DNA of 36,700 nucleotides from Planctomycetota bacterium (GTDB lineage: Bacteria > Planctomycetota > Planctomycetia > Pirellulales > UBA1268): positions 1 through 36,700 of the forward strand of contig QWPN01000156.1 of NCBI GenBank assembly GCA_003671185.1, given 5' to 3'. The notes beneath the pieces were generated by a model that saw only the letters and a program-made list of their open reading frames with translations, did not search any database and was not told where the DNA came from. Positions 24,425-32,618 of this stretch are shown piece after piece (the stretch's first letter is position 1; the number at the start of each line of letters is the position of its first letter). The translations under genes were made by a program, and so were the position numbers.

Positions 24425-24793
24425 ATGGACCATTCCCGATCCATTCTCCGGCAACGACTGCGGCGGCGGCACCGTGTGCGCCGCGACATCCGCGGCACTG
24501 CCGACAGGCCACGGCTCACGGTATTCCGTTCGCACAAGCACATCTATGCCCAGGTCATCGACGATGCGGCAGGCCGGACGCTGGCCTCTGCCAGTTCTCG
24601 GGACCGCGAAATTCGCGACTCGGTGGGCTTCGGCGGCAACAAGCAGGCGGCCGAGGCGATCGGCCGTGCGGTGGCCGAACGGGCGAAGGCGGCTGGCGTC
24701 AAGCAGGTCTGCTTCGACCGCGGCTCCTTCCGGTATCACGGTCGCGTGGCGGCCTTGGCTGATGCGGCCCGAGCCGCGGGATTGGAGTTCTGA
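24425..24793 (+). CDS. rplR: 50S ribosomal protein L18
   Basis: A 122-residue L18 that binds 5S rRNA together with L5. Motifs: [101 protein letters not shown] 24425 lies 10 nt after rplF. The longer track ORF runs back into rplF in another frame and is not used. Confidence 0.99.
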   Translation: MDHSRSILRQRLRRRHRVRRDIRGTADRPRLTVFRSHKHIYAQVIDDAAGRTLASASSRDREIRDSVGFGGNKQAAEAIGRAVAERAKAAGVKQVCFDRGSFRYHGRVAALADAARAAGLEF

Positions 24794-24862
24794 TCGGGCG
24801 TGTCAGCGACTGCATTCATGGTTTGAACACGGCACCGCACACACCAGGGGAGATCATTCAAC

Positions 24863-25354
24863 GTGTCGACAGGCAAGGAATCACGGACCGGTGAGTTCGT
24901 GGAAAAGGTGGTGAAGGTGCGTCGCTGCGCCACGGTCGTCAAGGGCGGCCGGCGGTTCAGTTTTGCCGGCCTCGTCGTCGTGGGGAACGGCCGCGGCAAG
25001 GTGGGGTGCGGCTACGCCAAAGCGAACGAGGTGCCTCCTGCCGTCGAGAAGGCGATCAAGGACGGGATGAAGAATCTCATCGAGGTCCCGGTCGAGGCGG
25101 GCACGATCCCGCATCGCGTGGAGGGGCGTTACGAGACCGCCAAGGTGATCCTCCTGCCGGCCAGCCCCGGCACAGGCATCATCGCCGGCGCGGCCGTCCG
25201 TGCCGTGTGCGAATCGGCCGGCATCCACGACGTGCTCTCCAAGGCCCACGGCTCCACGAATCCCGTTAATCTGGTCAAGGCCTCGCTGCATGCCCTCCAG
25301 CAGTTGCGCACCAAGGCCGAGGTGGAGCGGTTGCGCGGCGTGTCGCTGGGCTGA
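24863..25354 (+). CDS. rpsE: 30S ribosomal protein S5
   Basis: A 163-residue S5, important for decoding accuracy and mRNA entry. Motifs: EFVEKVVKVRRCATVVKGGRRFSFAGLVVVGNGRGKVGCGYAKANEVPPAVEKAI, VEAGTIPHRVEGRYETAKVILLPASPGTGIIAGAAVRAVCESAGIHDVLSKAHGSTNPVNLVKASLHAL. The start is GTG 24863, with GGGGAG upstream at about 10 nt. rpmD (L30), which normally follows, is absent; rplO comes next after 76 nt. Confidence 0.98.
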   Translation: MSTGKESRTGEFVEKVVKVRRCATVVKGGRRFSFAGLVVVGNGRGKVGCGYAKANEVPPAVEKAIKDGMKNLIEVPVEAGTIPHRVEGRYETAKVILLPASPGTGIIAGAAVRAVCESAGIHDVLSKAHGSTNPVNLVKASLHALQQLRTKAEVERLRGVSLG

Positions 25355-25430
25355 GAAACGATCGGTTCACCGCGTTTGGCGCCGGTGCCGAACGCTTGCT
25401 CGACCAGAGGAATTTGAATCCCACGCGATC

Positions 25431-25937
25431 ATGAAACTCAACGACGTCAACAACGGAATCCACGGGCACGAAAAGCGGCTGCGGGTCGGCCGGGGCCCGG
25501 GGTCGGGTCGGGGCCGCACGGCGGGCCGCGGCAACAAGGGGCAGGGGCAGTTGGCCGGTTGGTCGGCGCCCGCCATCTTCGAGGGTGGCTGCATGCCGCT
25601 CATCCGCCGCATTCCCAAGCGCGGCTTTCACAACAGCCACGGACGGATCGTCAAGAGCGTCAACGTCGAGGATCTCCAGGAGGCGTGCGCCGCGGGCAGC
25701 GACGTGACTCCGGCCTCCCTGCGTTCGGTTGGAGTGGCCAAGGGCATCTGGCATGAGTTAAAAATCCTCGGGAACGGGGAGTTGTCGAAGGCGCTCAAGG
25801 TGTCCGCCCACCACTTCAGTGCCCAGGCGCGGGCCAAGATCCTCGCCGCGGGTGGCACCGTGACGGAACTGCCCGGGCCGGCTCCCGTGGTTCGCAAGGT
25901 GAAAAAGACGTCGCGGAAAAAGCCTGCCGCCGGGTAG
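25431..25937 (+). CDS. rplO: 50S ribosomal protein L15
   Basis: A 168-residue L15, a late 50S assembly protein. Motifs: MKLNDVNNGIHGHEKRLRVGRGPGSGRGRTAGRGNKGQ at the Gly/Arg-rich start, FEGGCMPLIRRIPKRGFHNSH, then the C-terminal fold ending FSAQARAKILAAGGTVTELP. A basic tail of about 20 residues is added. ATG 25431 is fixed by the family start. It precedes secY by 43 nt, as in the spc operon. Confidence 0.98.
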   Translation: MKLNDVNNGIHGHEKRLRVGRGPGSGRGRTAGRGNKGQGQLAGWSAPAIFEGGCMPLIRRIPKRGFHNSHGRIVKSVNVEDLQEACAAGSDVTPASLRSVGVAKGIWHELKILGNGELSKALKVSAHHFSAQARAKILAAGGTVTELPGPAPVVRKVKKTSRKKPAAG

Positions 25938-25980
25938 GGTACGGCTCCCCGTCCCCAGCCGCTCCCCAGGAGTTCAGGCC

Positions 25981-27357
25981 GTGCTTGAGAAAATCCGCGT
26001 CATCTTCACGATCCCGGAGTTGCGGCAGAAGATCCTGCTCACGCTGGGCCTGCTGGCGATTTACCGGGTCGGCTGGCAGGTTCCGCTGCCGATCGTCGAT
26101 GCCAAGGTGATGACGGCTTTCGCCCAGCAGACCGGCGGCATCGGCGACCTGCTCAAGACGGTTGCCGTGTTCTCCGCCAGCCAGTTGTCTCAGGCCACCA
26201 TCTTCGGCCTGGGCATCATGCCCTACATCTCGGCGTCGATCATCTTTCAGTTGCTGGGGACAGTCTGGCCGCCGCTGGAGCGGTTGCAGAAGGAAGGCGA
26301 GGCCGGCCGCAAGAAGATCAACGAGTACACCCGGTACGCCACCGTGCTGATCTGCGTCGTGCAGAGTTGGGCCTACGTGGCCTTCTTGGCGTCGCAGCGG
26401 GCGCGGGTCGGCGACCAGGAGCAGTCGCTGATCCAGGAGAGCCTGCTCGACGCACAGGGCGGCCTGCCATTCACCTGGCAGTTCGTGGCAGTCATGACCA
26501 TGACCGCGGGCACGATCTTCCTCATGTGGCTGGGCGAGCAGATCGACGAGTTCGGAATCGGCAATGGCATCAGCCTGCTGATCATGGCTGGCATTCTTGC
26601 CGGCATGCCCAGTGCCCTGGTCGAGCTCGGCAGTGACATGACATGGGAACTGGGGGGCGGTGGCGGCAAGATGGGCGTGGAGACGTTGCTCGTGCTGGCG
26701 GCGCTGTTCGTGGGCGTGGTGGCGGGCGTGGTTTTCATGACGCAGGGGCAGCGCCGTATTCCTACGCAGAGCCAGAAGGCCGTGCGTGGCCGTCGCGTGT
26801 TCGGCGGCACGCGGCAGTACCTGCCGTTGCGGGTCAACCAGGCGGGCGTGATGCCGATCATCTTCGCCAGTTCGCTGCTGCTGTTCCCGCAACTGCTGTT
26901 CCAGTACCTGAGCATGGCGTTTCCCGGAAATGCGGTGCTGACGTCGCTCCACGACTCGTTCCAGCGCGGTCAGTCGTACCTCTACAACATCTGCTACATC
27001 GCGCTCATCTACTTCTTCTGCTACTTCTGGACCGCCATCACCTTCAACCCCAAGGAGATGGCCGACAACCTCAAGAACTTCGGTGCCTTCATCCCGGGGT
27101 ATCGTCCCGGCAAACGCACGGCTGACTATCTGGAGAAGGTGATGGAGCGGATCACCTACGTGGGAGCCGGCTTCCTGGCCCTGGTGGCCGTGATCCCCAC
27201 GGTGGTCGGTGGGTTCCTGGGCATTCCCGCGCAGATCGCCAGTTTCTACGGCGGCACAGGGTTGCTGATCGCTGTCAGTGTGGCCTTCGATCTCGTGCAA
27301 AAGATCGACAGTCACCTCGTGATGCGAAACTACAGCGGATTGCTGGAGAAAAGCTGA
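25981..27357 (+). CDS. secY: protein translocase subunit SecY
   Basis: A 458-residue inner-membrane channel protein of the Sec translocon, expected to have ten membrane spans. Motifs: RQKILLTLGLLAIYRVGWQVPLP (span 1), FGLGIMPYISASIIFQLLG (span 2), GEQIDEFGIGNGISLLIMAGILAG, then ITFNPKEMADNLKNFGAFIPGYRPGKRTADYLEKVMERIT on the cytoplasmic side. The GTG at 25981 has AGGAG 8 nt upstream. Slightly longer than E. coli SecY (443). It lies in its usual place between rplO and adk and supports membrane insertion of the exported proteins. Confidence 0.98.
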   Translation: MLEKIRVIFTIPELRQKILLTLGLLAIYRVGWQVPLPIVDAKVMTAFAQQTGGIGDLLKTVAVFSASQLSQATIFGLGIMPYISASIIFQLLGTVWPPLERLQKEGEAGRKKINEYTRYATVLICVVQSWAYVAFLASQRARVGDQEQSLIQESLLDAQGGLPFTWQFVAVMTMTAGTIFLMWLGEQIDEFGIGNGISLLIMAGILAGMPSALVELGSDMTWELGGGGGKMGVETLLVLAALFVGVVAGVVFMTQGQRRIPTQSQKAVRGRRVFGGTRQYLPLRVNQAGVMPIIFASSLLLFPQLLFQYLSMAFPGNAVLTSLHDSFQRGQSYLYNICYIALIYFFCYFWTAITFNPKEMADNLKNFGAFIPGYRPGKRTADYLEKVMERITYVGAGFLALVAVIPTVVGGFLGIPAQIASFYGGTGLLIAVSVAFDLVQKIDSHLVMRNYSGLLEKS

Positions 27358-27447
27358 CTCCGGTAGGGCCGTCCGCCCTGCCGCCGCCCGCCATCCGGAG
27401 TCCGGGTAAGCGGCCTTCCCTTCCACCCCTCGCCACGCGGACGTTCC

Positions 27448-28023
27448 ATGCGGCTCATCCTCATCGGCCCTCCGGGCGCCGGCAAGGGAACGCAGTGCCA
27501 ACGGCTCGTGGAATTGCTTCGGGTGCCGCACCTCTCCACCGGCGAAATGCTGCGGGCCGAGGTGCGTTCCGCCACGACCGCCGGCCGCGAGGCGGCCCGC
27601 TTCATGGACCAAGGCCAGTTGGTGCCGGATCCGATCATCGTGGGGATGGTGAGCCGGCGGTTGCAGGCCCCGGATTGCCGTGGTGGCTGCCTGCTGGACG
27701 GATTTCCCCGCACCCTTCATCAGGCCGAGACGCTCGATGACCTGCTGGAACGACGCGCCATGAGCGTGGACGGAGTCATCGAACTGGCCGTGCCACGGGA
27801 CGAACTGGTGCGCCGCATGTTGGCGCGTGGTCGCGAGGACGACGACCCGGAAATTTTCGCCAAACGGATCAGCAGTTTCGAGGTGCAGACGGCACCCCTG
27901 CTCGATTACTACGGCCGCCAGGGAAAGCTCGCCTCGATCGACGGCCTGGGCACGGCCGACGAGATTTTCGAGCGCGTCAGGGCGGCGGTGCGCCGGTTCG
28001 ATCGCACCCTCCGGGGCCGCTGA
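27448..28023 (+). CDS. adk: adenylate kinase, short-LID form
   Basis: A 191-residue nucleotide kinase catalysing ATP + AMP to 2 ADP. Motifs: LIGPPGAGKGTQ (P-loop), HLSTGEMLRAEVRS for the AMP-binding region, DGFPRTLHQAETLD, RGREDDDPEIFAKRISSFEVQTAPLLDYY. The LID segment is the short version without the 27-residue insertion or zinc cysteines. ATG 27448 lies 90 nt after secY. The order secY-adk-map is common in bacteria. Confidence 0.97.
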   Translation: MRLILIGPPGAGKGTQCQRLVELLRVPHLSTGEMLRAEVRSATTAGREAARFMDQGQLVPDPIIVGMVSRRLQAPDCRGGCLLDGFPRTLHQAETLDDLLERRAMSVDGVIELAVPRDELVRRMLARGREDDDPEIFAKRISSFEVQTAPLLDYYGRQGKLASIDGLGTADEIFERVRAAVRRFDRTLRGR

Positions 28024-28128
28024 CGGTGCCGCCGTGGCCGGGCCGTGCAGCGGGAATCCGCAGCGGTATACTGTGGGGGGTCGTGGTGCCGGTGGTCGTT
28101 CCGTTCCGGACAAGGGTGATCAGCCTTG

Positions 28129-28935
28129 GTGAATCTGCGTTCTCCGCGTGAAATCGCCCTCATGCGCCGCGCCGGCCTCGTGGTCTGGGGCGCCCACCAG
28201 TTGGCCGCCTCGATGGTTCGGCCCGGTGTCACCACGGGCGAGATCGATGCCGCCGTGGACAGCTTCTTCGCTGCGCACGGCGCGGTGGCCTTGTTCAAGG
28301 GCGTCCCGGGCAAGGTGCCCTTTCCCGCCGCGTGCTGCATCTCGGTCAACGACGAGGTCGTGCATGGCATTCCCGGCCCTCGCGTGTTGCGATCCGGAGA
28401 CGTGGTGAGCATCGACACTGGCTGTAGCGTGGGAGGCTGGTGCGGCGACTCGGCCGTGACGCACCCGGTCGGCGAAGTTTCCCCGGAGGTGCGGCGGTTG
28501 CTCGACTGCACGTCGGGTGTGCTGGCGCTGGCGATCCAACTGATGGCCACGCGGAGCCGCTGGAGCGACGTCGCCACGGAGATGGCCAAGTTCGTGCGGG
28601 ATTACGGCTTTGCGGTGGTGGAGAACTTCGTGGGCCACGGCATTGGCCGCAGCATGCACGAGGACCCCCAGGTCCCCAATTTCTGCACGCCGGCCTTTCG
28701 CAAGAACCATGATTTCGACCTCGAACCCGGCTTGGTGATCGCGGTTGAGCCGATGGTGAACATGGGCTCGAAGAAGGTGCGGGCACTGCCCGATCACTGG
28801 ACGCAGTCGACGATCGACGGGATGCCCAGCGCCCACTTCGAGCACACGGTGGCGATCACCGACGGGGGGCCGGTCGTTCTCACCGCCCAGCCGGGGGCGG
28901 GGGAGGAGATCGGAGCCTCGGGGTCGGCGGCCTGA
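28129..28935 (+). CDS. map: type I methionine aminopeptidase
   Basis: A 268-residue metallopeptidase that removes the initiator Met from new proteins. The metal ligands are visible: [19 protein letters not shown] (two Asp), [12 protein letters not shown] (His), [12 protein letters not shown] (Glu) and [10 protein letters not shown] (Glu). GTG 28129 is preferred; the TTG at 28126 listed in the track is the codon before it. No long zinc-finger N terminus is present. The usual next gene infA is absent, and the rpmJ promoter follows instead. Confidence 0.96.
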   Translation: MNLRSPREIALMRRAGLVVWGAHQLAASMVRPGVTTGEIDAAVDSFFAAHGAVALFKGVPGKVPFPAACCISVNDEVVHGIPGPRVLRSGDVVSIDTGCSVGGWCGDSAVTHPVGEVSPEVRRLLDCTSGVLALAIQLMATRSRWSDVATEMAKFVRDYGFAVVENFVGHGIGRSMHEDPQVPNFCTPAFRKNHDFDLEPGLVIAVEPMVNMGSKKVRALPDHWTQSTIDGMPSAHFEHTVAITDGGPVVLTAQPGAGEEIGASGSAA

Positions 28936-28981
28936 CGCCGACCCCAAAACGACCGTGCAGGCCGGGAATTGCAGCACCCCC

Positions 28982-29011
28982 TTGTGAACGGCCGGTGCCG
29001 CGATCTATAGT
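28982..29011 (+). promoter_or_regulatory. sigma70-like promoter before rpmJ
   Basis: TTGTGA (28982-28987), an 18-nt spacer and TATAGT (29006-29011) form a good promoter about 70 nt upstream of rpmJ. It would give the rpmJ-rpsM-rpsK-rpsD-rpoA-rplQ block its own transcript start, separate from the S10 promoter. Confidence 0.65.
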
Positions 29012-29078
29012 CTGTGGCTCGGTCGATGTCAGCCAATTTCCGTCCCAGGCGTGGTCGGTTGTCGCCACGAGTTCGTCC

Positions 29079-29192
29079 ATGAAGGTCCGTGCCAGCGTCC
29101 GTCGCATGTGCGAGAAATGCAAGATCGTGCGCCGTCGTGGCGTGGTGTTCGTGGTCTGCGCGGACCCGCGGCACAAGCAGCGGCAGGGGTGA
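29079..29192 (+). CDS. rpmJ: 50S ribosomal protein L36, zinc-binding type
   Basis: A 37-residue L36: [37 protein letters not shown], with three Cys and one His as zinc ligands. It binds 23S rRNA near the GTPase-associated region. The track frame begins 28 codons earlier, but the family start is ATG 29079. A 158-nt gap follows before rpsM. Confidence 0.98.
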   Translation: MKVRASVRRMCEKCKIVRRRGVVFVVCADPRHKQRQG

Positions 29193-29313
29193 CGGATGAT
29201 GGCGGGTGACGATCGTGGCCGGTGGTGGCTCGTTTCCGGACGGGCCGCCCCGCGAGCGGCGGCAGGAACGGCGACGAGTGCCCGTTCCGCTTGTGTGCTC
29301 CACGGTTCGATGT

Positions 29314-29338
29314 TTCACGTTTCTCAGCTTCACGTTTC
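29314..29338 (+). repeat. two copies of TTCACGTTTC before rpsM
   Basis: TTCACGTTTC occurs at 29314-29323 and 29329-29338, 15 bp apart start to start, ending 12 nt before the rpsM ATG. The stretch is richer in T than its surroundings. It could be a binding site or an RNA element, or chance. Confidence 0.45.
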
Positions 29339-29350
29339 GGGAATCCAGCC

Positions 29351-29734
29351 ATGCCGCGTCTGATGGGCGTCGACATCCCCTCCGAGAAGAAGACCATCTT
29401 CTCGCTGCAGTACCTGTACGGGGTCGGAGCCCGCGTGGCCCGCGAGTTGTGCCACAAGGCTGGCGTCGATCCGCTGGGGCGGGCCCGCGACCTGCATGAG
29501 GATGAGCTGGCGAGGCTGGCCGCCCTGCTCGACAAGGACTACACGGTGGAGGGCCAGCTGCGGCGGCAGGTGGCCCAGAACATTTCGCGGCTCAAGGACA
29601 TCGGTAGTTATCGCGGCTTGCGTCATCGCCGCGGGTTGCCCGTACGCGGGCAGCGGACACGGACAAACGCCCGCACCCGCAAGGGACCGAAGAAGACGGT
29701 TGCCGGGAAGAAGGGCGTGAAGGATCTCAAGTAA
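29351..29734 (+). CDS. rpsM: 30S ribosomal protein S13
   Basis: A 127-residue S13 of the 30S head, contacting the 50S subunit and P-site tRNA. Motifs: [41 protein letters not shown], the helix-two-turn-helix region, and [35 protein letters not shown] at the basic C terminus. ATG 29351 is the family start; the track frame runs further upstream through the spacer. Confidence 0.99.
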   Translation: MPRLMGVDIPSEKKTIFSLQYLYGVGARVARELCHKAGVDPLGRARDLHEDELARLAALLDKDYTVEGQLRRQVAQNISRLKDIGSYRGLRHRRGLPVRGQRTRTNARTRKGPKKTVAGKKGVKDLK

Positions 29735-29797
29735 CAGGCGGCGGGGCGCACCGCGCCATTCCCCTCACGGACCACGTACGACCCCCAGGACGAGAGC

Positions 29798-30175
29798 ATG
29801 TCGAAGGTTGCCAAGACGAAGAAGAAGAGCGTGACGGCGGGCATCGCCTACATCGTCGCCAGTTTCAACAACACGACGGTCACGATCACCGATGTTCGCG
29901 GTGACACGCTGTGTTGGGCGAGCGGTGGCACGTGCGGCTTCAAGGGAAGTCGCAAGGCCACTCCCCACGCCGGCCAGTGCGCCGCCCAGCAGGCCGCGGA
30001 AAAGGCCGCCAAGTTCGGCGTCAAGGATCTCGAAGTGCGGGTCAAGGGGCCTGGTTCGGGTCGGGAAAGCGCCATCACTGCCCTGCAGGCTGCCGGCATG
30101 AACGTGAAGAGCATCGAGGACATCACCCCGCTGCCCCACAACGGCTGCCGGCCGCCCAAGAAGCGCCGCGTCTGA
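29798..30175 (+). CDS. rpsK: 30S ribosomal protein S11
   Basis: A 125-residue S11 of the 30S platform near the mRNA exit. Motifs: [103 protein letters not shown]. Near-standard throughout. It sits between rpsM and rpsD as in the alpha operon. Confidence 0.99.
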   Translation: MSKVAKTKKKSVTAGIAYIVASFNNTTVTITDVRGDTLCWASGGTCGFKGSRKATPHAGQCAAQQAAEKAAKFGVKDLEVRVKGPGSGRESAITALQAAGMNVKSIEDITPLPHNGCRPPKKRRV

Positions 30176-30248
30176 TCCGGCCTCGCCGGCACTTGTACCG
30201 CCCACCCCTCACGTCATCCCCACTCCCTCGCACGAACGATAGCCGACC

Positions 30249-30875
30249 ATGGGACGCATCACCGGACCTGTTTGCCGCCTCTGCCGCCGTGACGGACTCA
30301 AGTTGTTCCTCAAGGGCAGTCGCTGCGACACGCCCAAGTGCGCCCTCGAGCGCCGCGCCACGCCTCCCGGCATGGTGCAGAAGCGACGCAGCAAGCCGAC
30401 CGACTACGGCCTGCATCTTCGCGAGAAGCAGAAGGTCAAGCACTATTACGGCGTTCTGGAGCGGCAGTTCCGCACGTACTTCGCCCGCGCCGAGCGTGGC
30501 AAGGGCAACACCGGCGAGTCGCTGATGTCGCTGTTGGAGCGACGGTTGGACAACGTGGTGCATCGGCTCGGGTTCGCCGCGTCGCGGGCCGCGGCCCGGC
30601 AGGTCGTGCTGCACGGCCACATCACCATCAACGGCAGGCGCGTCGACGTCCCCAGTTACCTCGTCAAGGCGGGGGACCTGGTGCGCGTGAAGAATCGGGC
30701 CAAGAGCCTGCAGCTGGTGCATGCCGCCCTGGCTGACTTCCGTCGCGAGGTGCCCGACTTCCTCTCGCGGGGCGAGGGTGCCATTCCGGAGGGCCGCGTC
30801 GATCGGCTGCCGGTCGCCGAGGACGTGTCGATCCCGGTGCAGGCGAATCTGATCATCGAATTGTGTTCCAAGTGA
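30249..30875 (+). CDS. rpsD: 30S ribosomal protein S4, zinc-binding type
   Basis: A 208-residue S4, a primary 16S rRNA binder and, in E. coli, repressor of the alpha operon. The N terminus has four Cys (VCRLCRRDG and RCDTPKCALE), the zinc-holding form. The S4 RNA-binding domain is at RLDNVVHRLGFAASRAAARQVVLHGHITINGRRVDVPSYLVKAGD. The C terminus ends VQANLIIELCSK. ATG 30249. Confidence 0.99.
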   Translation: MGRITGPVCRLCRRDGLKLFLKGSRCDTPKCALERRATPPGMVQKRRSKPTDYGLHLREKQKVKHYYGVLERQFRTYFARAERGKGNTGESLMSLLERRLDNVVHRLGFAASRAAARQVVLHGHITINGRRVDVPSYLVKAGDLVRVKNRAKSLQLVHAALADFRREVPDFLSRGEGAIPEGRVDRLPVAEDVSIPVQANLIIELCSK

Positions 30876-30893
30876 CTTTTCAAGGAGTCTCGC

Positions 30894-31883
30894 ATGCATA
30901 TCCGCTGGCGTGGTCTTGAGCTGCCCGGTGCGGTCACGGCCGACCCCAAGACGCTGTCGTCGACGTACGGCAAGTTCACTGCCGAGCCGTTCGAGCGCGG
31001 GTTCGGCACTACGGTGGGCAACAGCCTGCGTCGCGTGTTGCTGTCGAGTCTGGAAGGCAGCGCCGTCACGCAGATCAAACTGTCTGGCGCCCTGCACGAG
31101 TTCACGACCATCAAGGGCGTTCTCGAGGATGTCACCGACATCGTGCTCGCCGTGAAGAGCCTGGTCGTCAAGAACCACAGTGACTCGACCCGCGTGGTCC
31201 GCATCGAGAAGAGTGCCCGCGGCCCGATCACGGGAGCAGACATCCAGACCGACGACGCCGTGGAGGTGGTGAACAAGGATCTGCTGATCGCGACGCTCAC
31301 CGACGACGTGCCGTTCGAGTTGGAGATGGTGGTTGAGAACGGCCGTGGCTACGTGCCGTCCAGCGAGCACAGCCAGGCCTCCCAGGAAATCGGCATCATC
31401 CCGGTCGACGCGGTGTTCAGCCCTGTGACCCGAGTCAAGTACGAGGTCGAGGAGACTCGTGTCGGCCAGAAGACCAACTACGACAAGCTGACGATGGAGA
31501 TCTGGACCAACGGCACCGTGACGCCCGAGATGGCGCTGGTGGAGGCCGCCAAGATCCTGCGGAAGCACCTCAACCCGTTCGTGGGCTACACGAAGCCGGG
31601 GCCGGTCGTGCCTCTGGCTGCCGCCGCGAGCTTGTTTGCGGTGGAGGCGCCCCTGGAGAGCCGGCTGGGGATGCTGGTCTCCGACCTGAGGCTGTCCCTG
31701 CGTGCCAGCAACTGCCTGCACGAGGCCGGCATCGAATCGCTGCGGGATCTCGTGTCGCGTCCGCGTGAAGAGTTGCTCGAGGTGCGGAACTTCGGCGACA
31801 CCACGCTGGAGGAGATCGAGGGCAAGTTGAAGGAACTGGGCCTGCACCTGGGCATGGAAGTGGCGGCCGGCGCCAACGCCTGA
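30894..31883 (+). CDS. rpoA: RNA polymerase subunit alpha
   Basis: A 329-residue alpha subunit that nucleates RNA polymerase assembly. The N-terminal dimerisation domain shows [31 protein letters not shown] and the assembly region [29 protein letters not shown]. The C-terminal DNA-binding domain is [48 protein letters not shown], retaining the UP-element-contacting Arg. ATG 30894 has AAGGAG at 6 nt. It follows rpsD by 18 nt. Confidence 0.99.
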   Translation: MHIRWRGLELPGAVTADPKTLSSTYGKFTAEPFERGFGTTVGNSLRRVLLSSLEGSAVTQIKLSGALHEFTTIKGVLEDVTDIVLAVKSLVVKNHSDSTRVVRIEKSARGPITGADIQTDDAVEVVNKDLLIATLTDDVPFELEMVVENGRGYVPSSEHSQASQEIGIIPVDAVFSPVTRVKYEVEETRVGQKTNYDKLTMEIWTNGTVTPEMALVEAAKILRKHLNPFVGYTKPGPVVPLAAAASLFAVEAPLESRLGMLVSDLRLSLRASNCLHEAGIESLRDLVSRPREELLEVRNFGDTTLEEIEGKLKELGLHLGMEVAAGANA

Positions 31884-31935
31884 GCGTTGCCGCGACCCGC
31901 TGCCGCAGAATAAAGAGCATTCGGAGGAGCACGTC

Positions 31936-32517
31936 ATGCGTCATCGTCGCAAAGGTCGCGTCCTGGGCCGCAGTCCGTCCCATCAGCGGGCACTGCTGAG
32001 GAATCTCGCCTCGGCCCTCATGCTCACCGAGCGGAAAGGCGACGCCGACGAGGTCGGTGCGCCGAAGGTGGCCGGCCGGATCGTGACCACGCTCGCGAAA
32101 GCCAAGGAAGTCCGGCCGCTGGTGGAGCGGTGTGTGACCGTCGCCAAGCGCGGTCTCGTGGCGGCCGAGCGGGCGCGGCAGTTCGGCACGTCGGCCGAGC
32201 GGGACTCCGCGGAATGGAAGCGTTGGCGCGAAAGCGAGCAGTGGCAGTCTTGGGCGAAGGCCATGGCGCCGGCTGTGGCGGCTCGTCGCCGGGTCGTGCA
32301 ACTGCTTGGTGACAAGAAGGCGGCCCGCATCGTGTTCGAGCAGGTCGCTCCGCGGTTCACCGACCGGCCGGGCGGCTACACTCGGATTCTTAAGTTGGCC
32401 ACGCCCCGGCTCGGCGACGCCGGCCCCCGGGCGATTCTGGAATTCGTGGGGGCTGACGTGGCCGGCAGCGTTTCGCGGCCGCCCCGGGTCGAGTCGGCCC
32501 GGCCATCCCGGGCCTGA
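31936..32517 (+). CDS. rplQ: 50S ribosomal protein L17 with insertions
   Basis: L17, located near the tunnel exit. Conserved parts: MRHRRKGRVLGRSPSHQRALLRNLASALM, TTLAKAKEVRPLVERCVTVAKRG and ERFTDRPGGYTRILKL-like APRFTDRPGGYTRILKL. The protein has 193 residues against about 120-130 in E. coli. Extra material is an early insert (KGDADEVGAPKVAGR), a central Trp-rich insert (SAEWKRWRESEQWQSWAKAM) and a C-terminal tail. ATG 31936 has GGAGG upstream. It is the last gene of the alpha-type block. Confidence 0.97.
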   Translation: MRHRRKGRVLGRSPSHQRALLRNLASALMLTERKGDADEVGAPKVAGRIVTTLAKAKEVRPLVERCVTVAKRGLVAAERARQFGTSAERDSAEWKRWRESEQWQSWAKAMAPAVAARRRVVQLLGDKKAARIVFEQVAPRFTDRPGGYTRILKLATPRLGDAGPRAILEFVGADVAGSVSRPPRVESARPSRA

Positions 32518-32618
32518 CGTCCCTGCGGGAATAGGCTCCCGGGCGTGATGCGAATAGAATCGTAGGTCGCGGGAGTGTCCCGTGGGCCGCGTTTCGCAGT
32601 ACCCCGGCTGAGGAAACC

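Noticed and set aside
28067-28072. TATACT before map
   Set aside because: Good -10 match but no -35 partner at usable spacing; kept only as part of a general observation.
25816-28113. 765-residue minus-strand ORF opposite secY and adk
   Set aside because: Entirely antisense to well-supported genes, His/Gln/Arg-rich, no domain visible.
32507-32543. Imperfect GC hairpin at the rplQ stop
   Set aside because: CCCGGGCCT can pair with AGGCTCCCGGG only with a bulge, and no T-run follows, so I do not call it a terminator.
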